Part shown: positions 42,264-51,429 of the stretch, in pieces
How the letters are laid out: the number at the start of each line of letters is the position of its first letter
Position numbering within the stretch: the stretch's first letter is position 1
Source of the DNA: Thermobifida alba
Lineage (GTDB): Bacteria; Actinomycetota; Actinomycetes; Streptosporangiales; Streptosporangiaceae
Assembly: GCF_023208015.1 (NCBI RefSeq)
Contig: NZ_CP051627.1
Coordinates: forward strand, 3,295,501 to 3,359,500
Direction: 5' to 3'
Length of the DNA: 64,000 nt
Notes under the pieces: generated by a model
What the model was told of the DNA's origin: nothing
What the model saw: only the letters and a program-made list of their open reading frames with translations
The model's database searches: none
Translations under genes and position numbers: made by a program

Positions 42264-43229
42264 ATGCCTGTGAGCGCCAGCACCCGTTCCGTTCCTCAAG
42301 GGGTTCTGTACACCGTCGGAAAGTTCGCCAGACTGGTCAAGTACCAGTTCGTCCTCGACTTTCTTCTGGCTCTGGTCATCGTGTGGACAGCGCTCGAACC
42401 GGCGGAGCGGCTGTCCGGTGTCACCCTGACCACCCTGCTCCTCTTCGCCCTGGGGCAGGTCGGCGTCCTCTTCGCCGTCATGACGCTGGACGACGTCACC
42501 GGGATCAAGGACGGCAGCGACACCGCGAACTACGTGCATGCGGGGAAGACGGCCCTGCGTCCACTGAAGCGCAAGCCGCTGCTCACCGGCGAGCTGACGG
42601 TGCGCCAGGCACAGTGGTACGGGTACGCGAGCCTCGCGTGGGGAGCGCTGTGGTGGACGGCCACCGTGCTGTACACACCGCACCGGCCGCTGTGGGTCCT
42701 CGTCGTCACGGTTCTGCTGCTGGTCCTGAGCGTGCAGTACTCGTGGGGGCTGAAACTCAGCTACATCGGGCTGGGTGAGGCCCTGCTGCTGTTCTCCGCG
42801 TCGGCGTTCGTCATCGCACCGCACGGCCTGGCCACGGGGGAGTGGTCCGCGCTCCTGCTGACCGAGGGCCTGCTGTTCGGCTTCGGCCAACTGCTCATCG
42901 CGGGCTACTCCAACACCAACGACATCCCCGGTGACAGGGCGGTGGGCCGCCGTACCGTCGCGGTGCTCACCTCTCCTCGGGGCAACAGGATCTTTCTCGG
43001 CCTGCTCACCGCCTGCAACCTCCTGGTGCTGCTGGTACCCGCGTTCGCGGGATGGCTTCCGTGGTGGTTCCCGGTGGTGCTGCTCCCGTTCGCGGTCCTG
43101 CGTGTGCACCAGTACGTGGGGTTCCTGCGCGGCGGGGACCCGCTTCTGGCACGCAAGCGGGGGGTCGTGGTCTTCCGCACCGTGGTGGCCTGTTCCGTGG
43201 TGTTCAACCTCCTGTACCACGCGCTCTGA
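42264..43229 (+). CDS. UbiA-family aromatic prenyltransferase
   Basis: An integral membrane enzyme joining an isoprenoid diphosphate to an aromatic acceptor. It has 321 residues and about eight to nine helices. The two Asp-rich magnesium motifs are present: LDDVTGIKDGSD (about residues 75-86, variant of NDxxDxxxD) and NTNDIPGDRAVGRRT (about residues 217-231). Within this cluster the donor would be the product of the polyprenyl synthase and the acceptor an aminobenzoate. The ATG at 42264 has a weak ribosome site; GTG two codons later is possible. Convergent with the LuxR regulator. Confidence 0.87.
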   Translation: MPVSASTRSVPQGVLYTVGKFARLVKYQFVLDFLLALVIVWTALEPAERLSGVTLTTLLLFALGQVGVLFAVMTLDDVTGIKDGSDTANYVHAGKTALRPLKRKPLLTGELTVRQAQWYGYASLAWGALWWTATVLYTPHRPLWVLVVTVLLLVLSVQYSWGLKLSYIGLGEALLLFSASAFVIAPHGLATGEWSALLLTEGLLFGFGQLLIAGYSNTNDIPGDRAVGRRTVAVLTSPRGNRIFLGLLTACNLLVLLVPAFAGWLPWWFPVVLLPFAVLRVHQYVGFLRGGDPLLARKRGVVVFRTVVACSVVFNLLYHAL

Positions 43230-43230
43230 C

Positions 43231-43261
43231 GGGGTCCGGCAGCGTACCGCCGCCAGACCCC
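43231..43261. terminator. Bidirectional terminator between UbiA and the LuxR regulator
   Basis: GGGGTC at 43231-43236 pairs with GACCCC at 43256-43261, extended by GGC/GCC after one mismatch. It lies between two convergent genes only 38 nt apart. Confidence 0.5.
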
Positions 43262-43267
43262 GCCCGT

Positions 43268-45655
43268 TCAGCTCCCTGCCCGTTCCTGTTCCTCCCGTTC
43301 CCTCCGGGTCACCCAGCTGGCCACGTGGACCCGCGACGAGCAGTCGAGCTTGCGCATCACCTTGCGGAGATGGTTGACCGCCGTCCACTCCGCGATGCCC
43401 AGTCGCCGCGCGATCTCGCGGTTGGTCATTCCGCGGGCGACCAGTTCGGCAACCTCGATCTCGCGCTGGGTCAGCGGCACATCCGCCCCGTAGCGCCGCT
43501 GCCTCTCCGTTATGGAGAGGTCCAGCGGCGCCGTCATCTCGGCCAGCACGGCATGCACCCCCGCAGACCGCCCGGCCCGCCACTCCTCGTCGAAGGCGTC
43601 GTCTCCCAGGCGGATCCGGGCCTGCTCCCGTACCTCCTCGATCACTGCGGCGAGCGGTCGGGGCGCCGCACAGCCGGTTGCGGCCCGCAGTGCCCGCGCG
43701 GCGCCGAGCCCCCGCGCGGTCCGCCGCCAGCTCTTGGTCACACGCCCGTAGCGTCTGGCCAGCAGGACGGCGAACCGCTCCAGACCGGTGGCGCAGGATC
43801 CCCTGTCCCCGAGGGAGTGCAGCTCCTCCAGGGAGGTACGGTGGAGCCGCTCGGCCCTGTCCTGGTTGCCGACCGCGAACTCCACGTCGGCGAGGACGCG
43901 GTTGGCGAGCGCGACGGCGCGTCTGTCCCCCCTGCGGGTGGACTCCCGCAACGCGGTCTCGGCCGGGGCCCGGGCGGCAGCCGGGTCCCCTCCGGCCAGG
44001 TGGCACTCGGCCAGGTCGCGCAGTGCCGCCGCGTGGGCCACGGTGTCTCCCGCCTTCCGCAGCGCGGTCGCGCTCTCCTCCAGGAGACGGGCGGCCTGGT
44101 CGAGGTCACCCCGGTGGTAGGCGAGGGTTCCCAGCCCCTTCCGGCAGGAGGCCTCGGCGGCGGTGTCCCCAGCCTGCCGGTAGCCGCGGAGCGCGTGGAC
44201 CAGATGCCTGTGCGCCTCGTCGTACTCGCCCATCACCGTCTTGAGCTCACCGAGTGTCGCGGCGCCCTCGATGCGGACCTCGGTGGGCAGCTCCGCCGTG
44301 TCGAGCGCCTTCTCCAGGAAACGCGCTCCCGTACGGCTCCTTCCCACGGCCTGCCAGTAGGACCGCAGCGCACAGACGAGGCGTACAGCCCCGGCCTCGT
44401 CCCCGTTGTCGTTCAGGAAGCGCAGCGCCTTCTCCAGATCCGTGTGCCACTGGTCCAGTCGGCTCAGGTGGTGGGCCTGCTCCGGCCCGGTGAGCTCGTC
44501 GCGCACCGATTCGCTCATGGACAGCATGTAGTCGGCGTGGCCCCGCAGCACCTCGGTGTACCGCCCGGTCTCCCGCAGCCACTCCAGCACGTACTGCCTG
44601 GTGAGACCGGCCATCTGGAAGGTGATGTCCCCGTCGGGGCACTCCCCCACGTGGAGGAGGTTCTTGTCGATGAGCTGCTCCAGACGGCGCTGCGTCTCAG
44701 CCTCGCCGACCCCGCCCACCCCCCGGGCTGCCGGAAGGTCGAACCCCGCGTGGAAGGCCGCGACCCGTCCCAGGAACTCCTGGTCGGCGGGGTGTAACCG
44801 CAGCAGGTGCCAGGTGATCGCCGACCGCATGCAGGAGTGGCGGGACAGGGTGTTGCTTCCCGCCACCGAGAGCACGTCCAAGTCCCTGTCGAGGCTTTCG
44901 AGCAGCGCCTGCGGTGACGACAGCTTCATCCGGGCGGCGGCGAGTTCGATCGCCAGCGGCAGCCCGTCGGTCCGGACGCACAGCTGGGCGACCGCGTGGC
45001 GGTTCTCCGTGGTGAGGGCGAATCCGGGACGTACCGCCCGGGTCCGCTGGATGAACAGGCGTACCGACGCCACCTTCTCCAGTTCGGCCAGGTCGCTGTC
45101 GCCCTCGGGATCGGGTACGGCCAGAGGAGCCAGCCTGAACAGGTCCTCACCGTAGATCCCGAGGGGCTCGCAGACGGTGACCAGTACCGTCAGCCGCGGA
45201 CAGGCCGCCACCAGGGAGACCAGGACGGTGGGCAGCGATTCCAAAAGTTCGTCACATCCGTCCAAAACAAGCAGGAAGTGACGTTTGCCCAGGTATTCGG
45301 CAAGGCATTCCAACGGAGTGTCGGCGGTGTCGGCGTCTCCCGTCCGGAGTGCTCCAATCAGCGTTTGGAGCAGCTCTTCCCTGCTCCGTGCACCGTCGAG
45401 CACCAGAAAACACCCGCCGTCCTCGAACTCCCCGGAGACGTCCGTGTAGAGGGCCGAGGCCAGTCGACTTTTTCCTGCTCCGGCAGCCCCCGTGATCGTG
45501 ACCATTCGAATCTCCGGAGAGGTGATCTTGTCTCGGAGAGCGGCGAACTCGGCCTCTCTACCGATGAGCGGTGTGGGGAAATGGGCCGGAACTGTACTCG
45601 CCTGCTCCGCAATGACCTGGGTAAACCCTATGGGACTCCGTGGGACGATGCGCAC
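43268..45655 (-). CDS. NB-ARC/TPR regulator with C-terminal LuxR HTH
   Basis: A 795-residue pathway-type regulator. The ATPase module starts PLIGREAEFAALRDK with Walker A GAAGAGKSRLA (about residues 57-67) and Walker B FLLVLDGCDEL. A TPR-like helical region covers about residues 390-640. The C-terminal LuxR-type HTH is LTQREIEVAELVARGMTNRE followed by IARRLGIAEWTAVNHLR. The architecture resembles AfsR-like and LAL regulators with DNA-binding at the C-terminus. The GTG start has AAAGGGGAG close upstream. Likely activator of the flanking cluster. Confidence 0.87.
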   Translation of the reverse strand: MRIVPRSPIGFTQVIAEQASTVPAHFPTPLIGREAEFAALRDKITSPEIRMVTITGAAGAGKSRLASALYTDVSGEFEDGGCFLVLDGARSREELLQTLIGALRTGDADTADTPLECLAEYLGKRHFLLVLDGCDELLESLPTVLVSLVAACPRLTVLVTVCEPLGIYGEDLFRLAPLAVPDPEGDSDLAELEKVASVRLFIQRTRAVRPGFALTTENRHAVAQLCVRTDGLPLAIELAAARMKLSSPQALLESLDRDLDVLSVAGSNTLSRHSCMRSAITWHLLRLHPADQEFLGRVAAFHAGFDLPAARGVGGVGEAETQRRLEQLIDKNLLHVGECPDGDITFQMAGLTRQYVLEWLRETGRYTEVLRGHADYMLSMSESVRDELTGPEQAHHLSRLDQWHTDLEKALRFLNDNGDEAGAVRLVCALRSYWQAVGRSRTGARFLEKALDTAELPTEVRIEGAATLGELKTVMGEYDEAHRHLVHALRGYRQAGDTAAEASCRKGLGTLAYHRGDLDQAARLLEESATALRKAGDTVAHAAALRDLAECHLAGGDPAAARAPAETALRESTRRGDRRAVALANRVLADVEFAVGNQDRAERLHRTSLEELHSLGDRGSCATGLERFAVLLARRYGRVTKSWRRTARGLGAARALRAATGCAAPRPLAAVIEEVREQARIRLGDDAFDEEWRAGRSAGVHAVLAEMTAPLDLSITERQRRYGADVPLTQREIEVAELVARGMTNREIARRLGIAEWTAVNHLRKVMRKLDCSSRVHVASWVTRREREEQERAGS

Positions 45656-45928
45656 TTACTCCCCTTTCCGACAGCTTACGTAACGGGCAGACCGGCGCCA
45701 GACACCGAGAAGGAAACTACCCATAGTGCCACCAAAACTCCACAGGGGAACAAGGAGTTCTTTTCCCATCCATCACCCCCGAGCCGCCTCATCACCTCCC
45801 ATCCCCTCCCACTTCCTCCAAGAACTCCCATCAGGTCGTCCTGCTCCCTCCAAGGTGAGGCCCCTCCGGAGGTGCCGGCACAAAGACACCGCCGGGGAAA
45901 CTCCGGTCCGGTGTGAATACAGAGAAAG
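45656..45928 (-). promoter_or_regulatory. Purine-rich leader/promoter region of the LuxR regulator
   Basis: There is no gene. About 100 bases (45755-45860) are strongly strand-asymmetric: pyrimidines on plus, so the minus-strand leader is G/A-rich, with runs such as GTGGGAGGGGATGGGAGG. GATGGGAG recurs about 30 bp apart. It could hold regulator sites or fold into G-rich structures in the leader. Confidence 0.4.
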
Positions 45929-45962
45929 AAGAGGCGGCCCCGGTGGTTCAGGGCTGCCTCTT
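45929..45962. terminator. Rho-independent terminator after ispG
   Basis: Bases 45929-45940 and 45951-45962 form a 12-bp stem with one G-U pair and a 10-nt loop. T-rich tracts follow on both strands (TTTAGGTGTTTC on plus, TTCTTTCTCTG on minus). It lies about 110 nt past the stop of ispG. Confidence 0.75.
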
Positions 45963-46069
45963 TAGGTGTTTCATCTTTGCCGAATCGAACGGATAACAGT
46001 CGCTTCCCGGGAAACCGGAATTTCCGGCGGACGACCGGTGTCCCGGTTTTGCCGTCCCGTCTGCGGGGG

Positions 46070-47239
46070 TCAGCCTGCCACGTCGACGCTGGGTTCGCCG
46101 GAGGCCACACCCTCGGCGCGCATCTCCTCGGCGATGCGCAGAGCCTCCTCGATCAGGGTCTCCACGATCTGCGACTCCGGCACGGTCTTGATCACCTCGC
46201 CCTTGACGAAGATCTGCCCCTTGCCGTTGCCCGAGGCCACCCCCAGGTCGGCCTCACGCGCCTCCCCGGGACCGTTGACCACACACCCCATCACCGCCAC
46301 CCGCAGCGGCACGTCCAGCCCTTGCAGCCCCGCGGTGACCCGGTCAGCCAACGTGTAGACATCCACCTGCGCACGCCCGCAACTGGGACAGGACACGATC
46401 TCCAACCCGCGCTGGCGCAACCCCAGCGACTCCAGGATCTGCGCGCCGACCTTGACCTCCTCAGCCGGCGGCGCCGACAGCGACACCCGGATGGTGTCGC
46501 CGATCCCCTCGGCCAACAGCGCGCCGAACGCCACCGCAGACTTGATGGTGCCCTGGAAGGCCGGGCCCGCCTCGGTCACCCCCAGGTGCAGCGGATAGTC
46601 GCAGCGCTGGGCCAGCAGCCGGTAGGCCTGGACCATGACCACCGGGTCGTTGTGCTTGACCGAGATCTTGATGTCGCGGAAACCGTGCTCCTCGAACAGC
46701 GAGCACTCCCACAGCGCCGACTCCACCAGCGCCTCGGGCGTGGCCCTGCCGTACTTGGCCAGCAGCCGCCTGTCCAGTGAGCCGGCGTTGACGCCGATAC
46801 GGATCGGCACCCCGGCCTCGGACGCGGCCTTGGCGATCTCCCCGACCCGGTCGTCGAACTTCTTGATGTTGCCCGGGTTGACCCGCACCGCCGCACAGCC
46901 CGCCTCGATCGCGGCGAACACGTACCTGGGCTGGAAGTGGATGTCGGCGACCACCGGGATCTGCGACTTGCGCGCGATGACCGGCAACGCCTCGGCATCA
47001 TCGGCACTGGGCACCGCCACCCGCACGATCTGACACCCCGCGGCGGTCAGCTCCGCGATCTGCTGCAGCGTGGCGTTGATGTCGGCGGTCACCGTGGTGG
47101 TCATCGACTGCACCGAGATCGGAGCATCGCCCCCCACCGCAACGTCACCCACCATGATCCGCCGCGACTGACGACGTTCGGCCAGTGCCGCCCCGTCGGG
47201 ATCGCGGACCTTCGGCATCCCCAGCGGTATCCCCGTCAC
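46070..47239 (-). CDS. ispG: 4-hydroxy-3-methylbut-2-enyl diphosphate synthase
   Basis: Penultimate enzyme of the MEP isoprenoid pathway, a 4Fe-4S protein converting MEcPP to HMBPP. It has 389 residues. N-terminal TIM-barrel signatures are [15 protein letters not shown] and [13 protein letters not shown]; cluster ligands lie in SCPSCGR and [16 protein letters not shown], including the Glu. GTG start overlaps the dxs stop (GTGA), with AGGAGG upstream. It closes the operon ispH-polyprenyl synthase-dxs-ispG. Probably a cluster-specific second copy; the housekeeping copy would lie elsewhere. Confidence 0.95.
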   Translation of the reverse strand: MTGIPLGMPKVRDPDGAALAERRQSRRIMVGDVAVGGDAPISVQSMTTTVTADINATLQQIAELTAAGCQIVRVAVPSADDAEALPVIARKSQIPVVADIHFQPRYVFAAIEAGCAAVRVNPGNIKKFDDRVGEIAKAASEAGVPIRIGVNAGSLDRRLLAKYGRATPEALVESALWECSLFEEHGFRDIKISVKHNDPVVMVQAYRLLAQRCDYPLHLGVTEAGPAFQGTIKSAVAFGALLAEGIGDTIRVSLSAPPAEEVKVGAQILESLGLRQRGLEIVSCPSCGRAQVDVYTLADRVTAGLQGLDVPLRVAVMGCVVNGPGEAREADLGVASGNGKGQIFVKGEVIKTVPESQIVETLIEEALRIAEEMRAEGVASGEPSVDVAG

Positions 47240-49089
47240 CGTTCCTCCTTTCCGCTCCGGTGCCTCAGCAGCAACCGCGCCAGTGCGCCGTCGATCCCGT
47301 CCAGGGTGCTGTAGCCGTTCCCGCCGTCCAGGTCGGCCACTGCCCCGACCACGGCCAGGGAGATGTCCTGGACGGTCAGGCCGCACTCGGACAGCACGTC
47401 GTCCCTGCTTCCGTGACCGAGGAAGCGTCGGGGGACACCGAACTCCCGCAGGGGGGTGGACACCCCGGCGTCGCGCAGTGTCTGGGAGATCGTCGCCCCG
47501 ATCCCGCCGATCCGGCTGTTGTCCTCGATGGTGACCACCAGTCGGTGTCTGCGTGCCACGTCGGCCAACCCCGGGTTGACCGGTGACACCCAGCGCGGGT
47601 CGATCACCGTCACACCGATCCCCTGGGCGCGGATCCCCTCGGCCACCCCGAGGGCGACCCGCGCCAGCGCTCCCACCGAGACGACCAGCACGTCCAGCGA
47701 GCCGGACCGCCGCAGCACGTCCATCCCGGCGAAGGTCATCTCGGCCGGCAGGTCCTCCCCGGTCGGTCCCTTGGGGAACCTGACCAGGGTGGGCCCCTCC
47801 GACCAGGCCACGGCCTCGTCGAGCAGTTCGGCCAGCCGCGCGCCGTCGCGCGGCGCGGCGATGCGCAGTCCCGGCACCACCTGCAGGACCGACATGTCCC
47901 ACATGCCGTTGTGGCTGGGGCCGTCGTTACCGGTGATCCCCGAACGGTCCAGCACGAACGTCACCGCGCAGCGGTGCAGGGCGACGTCCATGAGCACCTG
48001 GTCGAGCGCCCGGTTGACGAACGTGGAGTAGACGGCCACCACGGGGTGGACACCTCCCATGGCCAGCCCCGCGGCCATGGTCACCGCATGCTGTTCCGCG
48101 ATTCCCACGTCGATGACACGGTCGGGGAAGCGTTGCCGCATGGGCAGCAGTCCCGTCGGCTCCAGCATGGCCGCCGTGATCGCCACGACGTCCGGGCGCT
48201 CTGCCGCGATCTCGACGATCCGCTCCCCGAAGACGGAGGTGAACGAGCGCCCCTTCGTCGAGGGGGCCAGCGCCTTCCCGGTGCGCGGGTCCATCGGTTT
48301 CACCGTGTGTCCGCGGTCGAGTTCGTTGTTCTCCGTGTGGACGAAGCCGCGGCCCTTCTCGGTCACGACGTGCACGACCACCGGCCGCCCCAGCGCGCGG
48401 GCCCGGCGCAGCGCCTCCTGGAGAGCCCCGATGTCGTGTCCGTCCACCGGACCCGTGTAGGCCAGTCCGAGCTGCTCGAAGACTCCGGGCCCGTCGTGTC
48501 CGGCGCGCAGCGCACTGAAGTGGTCCGCGACTCCTCCCCTCGTGGGTGCGTAGGAGCGCTGGTTGTCGTTGAGGACGATGACCAGCGGCCGGTCCGGACC
48601 GTCTGCGAGGTTGTTGAGCGCCTCCCAGGCCATTCCCCCGGTCATCGCGCCGTCACCGATGACCGCCACGACCGCCCGGTCGGTGTGCCCCCGGTAGGCG
48701 TCGGCCCGGGCGAGGCCGTCCGCGTAGGACAGGGCGGTCGAGGCGTGCGAATTCTCCACCAGGTCGTGCTCGGACTCCGCCCGCGAGGGGTAGCCGGACA
48801 GCCCGCCCGCCTGCCGCAGCCGGTCGAATCCGGACTGCCGCCCGGTGAGGAGTTTGTGCACGTAGGACTGGTGTCCGGTGTCCCAGAGCAGACGGTCACG
48901 CGGGGACTCGAAGACCGTGTGCAGGGCTATGGTCAACTCCACCACGCCGAGGTTGGGACCGAGGTGCCCCCCGGTCCGCGAAACGTGTTCGATCAGGAAC
49001 TCGCGGATCTCCCCGGCGAGTTCGGTCAGCTCCGTGATGGTCATCCCACGCAGCTGCGCGGGACCGTCCACCGTCTCCAACAGGCTCAT
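47236..49089 (-). CDS. dxs: 1-deoxy-D-xylulose-5-phosphate synthase
   Basis: First and rate-limiting step of the MEP pathway, condensing pyruvate and glyceraldehyde-3-phosphate with thiamine diphosphate. It has 617 residues. Motifs are [32 protein letters not shown], ThDP motif [16 protein letters not shown], and [15 protein letters not shown]. The ATG at 49089 lies 8 nt after AAGGAG; a GTG three codons earlier is less likely. An extra dxs in a terpenoid-aromatic cluster is a known way of raising isoprenoid flux. Confidence 0.95.
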   Translation of the reverse strand: MSLLETVDGPAQLRGMTITELTELAGEIREFLIEHVSRTGGHLGPNLGVVELTIALHTVFESPRDRLLWDTGHQSYVHKLLTGRQSGFDRLRQAGGLSGYPSRAESEHDLVENSHASTALSYADGLARADAYRGHTDRAVVAVIGDGAMTGGMAWEALNNLADGPDRPLVIVLNDNQRSYAPTRGGVADHFSALRAGHDGPGVFEQLGLAYTGPVDGHDIGALQEALRRARALGRPVVVHVVTEKGRGFVHTENNELDRGHTVKPMDPRTGKALAPSTKGRSFTSVFGERIVEIAAERPDVVAITAAMLEPTGLLPMRQRFPDRVIDVGIAEQHAVTMAAGLAMGGVHPVVAVYSTFVNRALDQVLMDVALHRCAVTFVLDRSGITGNDGPSHNGMWDMSVLQVVPGLRIAAPRDGARLAELLDEAVAWSEGPTLVRFPKGPTGEDLPAEMTFAGMDVLRRSGSLDVLVVSVGALARVALGVAEGIRAQGIGVTVIDPRWVSPVNPGLADVARRHRLVVTIEDNSRIGGIGATISQTLRDAGVSTPLREFGVPRRFLGHGSRDDVLSECGLTVQDISLAVVGAVADLDGGNGYSTLDGIDGALARLLLRHRSGKEER

Positions 49090-49143
49090 CTTGATCACTC
49101 CTTGGGCTGCGTGCCGGTGAGCCGGAAGAGGCGGGCCGTGGCC

Positions 49144-50184
49144 TCAGCGGTCCCGGTAGGCGACCTCCCTCGCCATCACGACCAGTTCGCCGCGCCAGGC
49201 CTCGTCCAGTTCCGCCTGGTTGACCGCTGCGACGGCGCGTGCCACGAGGCCGTCGATGCGGCGTTCGATCTCCGTTCTGATGCCGCTTCCGGACAGCAGG
49301 TCGCGTAGCGCGGGGACGTCCCACTCCGGGGAGTCGACGAGTTCCCGGACCCGGGGGTCCCGGCGGACCGCCAGAGCCAGCAGCAGGGTCATCTTGTGCT
49401 GCTCCAGGTCGAGGCCCACCGGTTTGCCCGCCGCCTCGCTCCGCCCGAAGGCGTCGATCAGGTCGTCGCGGAGCTGGAACGCCTCCCCCAGGGCCTCGCC
49501 GTACTCTTCGAAGGTGGCGGCCAGGTCCTCCCGCCCGGCGACCAGGGCGCCCAGGAGCAGCGGACGGTGGATGCTGTAGCGGCCCGACTTGCACACCGCG
49601 ATCCACCGGGACAGTTCCGGGTCGACGACGCCCTCGGCGGCGACCGTCACGTCCAGGAACTGGCCGATGATGATCTCGGTGAGCAGTTCGTTCCACAGCG
49701 GCCGGGCTCGCGCGGGAAGGCTCTGGGTGAGGCGGTCGGCGAGGATGTTCGCCAGGTCGCCGGAGAGGATCGCGGTCCCCTCCCCGTACCGGCGGGCTTC
49801 CCCCCGCCATCCGCGGAAGCGGTGCTCGGCGGTGTACCGGGTGTGGACGGCCGGGGCTCCCCGGCGCAGATCGGAGGCGTCCAGTACGTCGTCGTGGATG
49901 AGCGCACCGGCATGGACCAGTTCCAGTGCGGCCGCGCAGTCCACGACGGCCCTGTCCCCGGGGTCGCCGCCCGCCGCCAGGTACCCGCTGACGCAGAAGG
50001 CCGGGCGGAGCCGTTTACCCCCCGCCGCCACCAGGTCGGCCACGGCGTCGACCGGTACCGCGGCCCGCGGGTCGACCTCGGCCCACCGTTTCCGTTCGGT
50101 GTCCAGGAGGTCGGTGAGTCGCGCCTCCACCTGTTCCATGAGGCGGTTGCGCAGTGCCCGGACATCTGCAGCGGTGCTCGTCAT
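49144..50184 (-). CDS. Trans-polyprenyl diphosphate synthase
   Basis: Builds a linear prenyl diphosphate from IPP and DMAPP. It has 346 residues. The first Asp-rich motif is ALIHDDVLDAS (DDxxD, about residue 97) and the second LRDDLIDAF; GGKRLRP is also present. The residues just before the first motif are small (Gly-Ala-Leu-Ile-His) with no aromatic block, which favours a product longer than farnesyl, such as geranylgeranyl, but motif reading alone cannot fix chain length. Its start overlaps the ispH stop by 4 nt. It presumably feeds the UbiA enzyme. Confidence 0.9.
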   Translation of the reverse strand: MTSTAADVRALRNRLMEQVEARLTDLLDTERKRWAEVDPRAAVPVDAVADLVAAGGKRLRPAFCVSGYLAAGGDPGDRAVVDCAAALELVHAGALIHDDVLDASDLRRGAPAVHTRYTAEHRFRGWRGEARRYGEGTAILSGDLANILADRLTQSLPARARPLWNELLTEIIIGQFLDVTVAAEGVVDPELSRWIAVCKSGRYSIHRPLLLGALVAGREDLAATFEEYGEALGEAFQLRDDLIDAFGRSEAAGKPVGLDLEQHKMTLLLALAVRRDPRVRELVDSPEWDVPALRDLLSGSGIRTEIERRIDGLVARAVAAVNQAELDEAWRGELVVMAREVAYRDR

Positions 50185-51155
50185 GCTCTCCCTCCCCTGC
50201 TCAGGGAGCTCTCCGCGTCCTGTCGGGTGAGCCTGGCCGGCGGGGAGAAGACGACGTCCTCGCGCGCGACCTGTTCGATCTCCACGTCCTCGAATCCGAA
50301 CACGGCCAGTCGTTCCATGAGTTCCTCGACGAGGGTCTCGGGGGCACTGGCGCCCGCGCTCACCCCGACCGTCCGCACACCGTCGAGCCAGGCCGGGTCG
50401 AGTTCGCCGGCCTCGGGGACCAGGTGGGCGGGGACGCCCATACGGCGGGCCACCTCGACCATCCGGTTGGAGTTGCTTGAGTTGCGCGACCCCACCACCA
50501 GCACCAGGTCGCTGCGGGGAGCGATCGCCTTGATCGCGTCCTGCCGGTTCTGGCTGGCGTAGCAGATGTCGTCCGTGGCCGGTCCACGCAGGTCGGTGAA
50601 GCGGCTGCGGAGGGTGTCGATGATGTCCCTGGTCTCGTCCACCGAGAGGGTCGTCTGGGTGAGGTAGGCGACGGGGGTGTCGGCGGGCAGGTCGAGCTGC
50701 CGGGCGTCCTCGACCGTCTCGATGATGACCGTCCGGTCGGGCGCGTGTCCGTAGGTGCCTTCCACCTCCTCGTGGTCGGCGTGTCCTACCAGCAGCAGGG
50801 TGCGCTCCTCCCGGGAGAAGCGCAGCGCTTCCTGGTGGACCTTGGACACCAGGGGGCAGGTGGCGTCGATCACGTCCAACCGGCGGTCCTCCGCGTTCCG
50901 GCGTACCTGGGGGGAGACCCCGTGTGCCGAGAACACGCACACCGCGCCCTCAGGGACCTCTTCCTCCGAGTCGACGAACACCGCGCCCCGCTGTCTCAGC
51001 TGTCGCACGACGTAATGGTTGTGCACGATCTCCTTGCGCACGTAGACAGGGGCGCCGTGGCGTTCGAGCGCCAGCTCGATGATGGATATCGCCCGTCGCA
51101 CCCCTGCGCAGAAACTTCGGGGCTCGGCCAGGAGCACCTTCTTCGCAGGAAGCAT
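50181..51155 (-). CDS. ispH: 4-hydroxy-3-methylbut-2-enyl diphosphate reductase
   Basis: Last MEP-pathway step, giving IPP and DMAPP from HMBPP. It has 324 residues. The three Fe-S cysteines are in RSFCAGVRRAI, DATCPLVSKVH and DDICYASQNRQ; the catalytic Glu region reads THE-equivalent LTQTTLSVDET. It is first in the four-gene isoprenoid operon. ATG start with GCGGAG upstream. No idi or dxr is present in the window. Confidence 0.95.
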   Translation of the reverse strand: MLPAKKVLLAEPRSFCAGVRRAISIIELALERHGAPVYVRKEIVHNHYVVRQLRQRGAVFVDSEEEVPEGAVCVFSAHGVSPQVRRNAEDRRLDVIDATCPLVSKVHQEALRFSREERTLLLVGHADHEEVEGTYGHAPDRTVIIETVEDARQLDLPADTPVAYLTQTTLSVDETRDIIDTLRSRFTDLRGPATDDICYASQNRQDAIKAIAPRSDLVLVVGSRNSSNSNRMVEVARRMGVPAHLVPEAGELDPAWLDGVRTVGVSAGASAPETLVEELMERLAVFGFEDVEIEQVAREDVVFSPPARLTRQDAESSLSRGGRA

Positions 51156-51429
51156 CTCCGCTTCACCTTCAACCTAGATGGATGTCCGCTGCATTCCCGC
51201 ACGGATTCCGGCTCCTTGACTGTGCGATTCCGGTTACCTCGAAGTCAAACAATCCAGGGCACACAGACAGGAAGTAGCCATGTGTAGCCACACCCCTGCC
51301 AACAGATTATTGCCTTTGATTTGCTACTTACCAAGCAAACCCCTAATTCCTATTCTTTCTCCAGTCCAGAGAAAGCCGGGCCTTTTTGTCCACCAGGTGT
51401 GCCAGCCGCCACACCGAACCGGGGGCAGC
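51156..51429. promoter_or_regulatory. Divergent promoter region between ispH and the IS701-like gene
   Basis: No gene. The region is clearly AT-richer than its surroundings, especially 51290-51365. TTGACT at 51217 is a candidate -35 for the plus strand. It separates the isoprenoid operon (minus) from the IS701-like/aminobenzoate genes (plus), so both halves of the pathway are controlled here. Confidence 0.45.
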
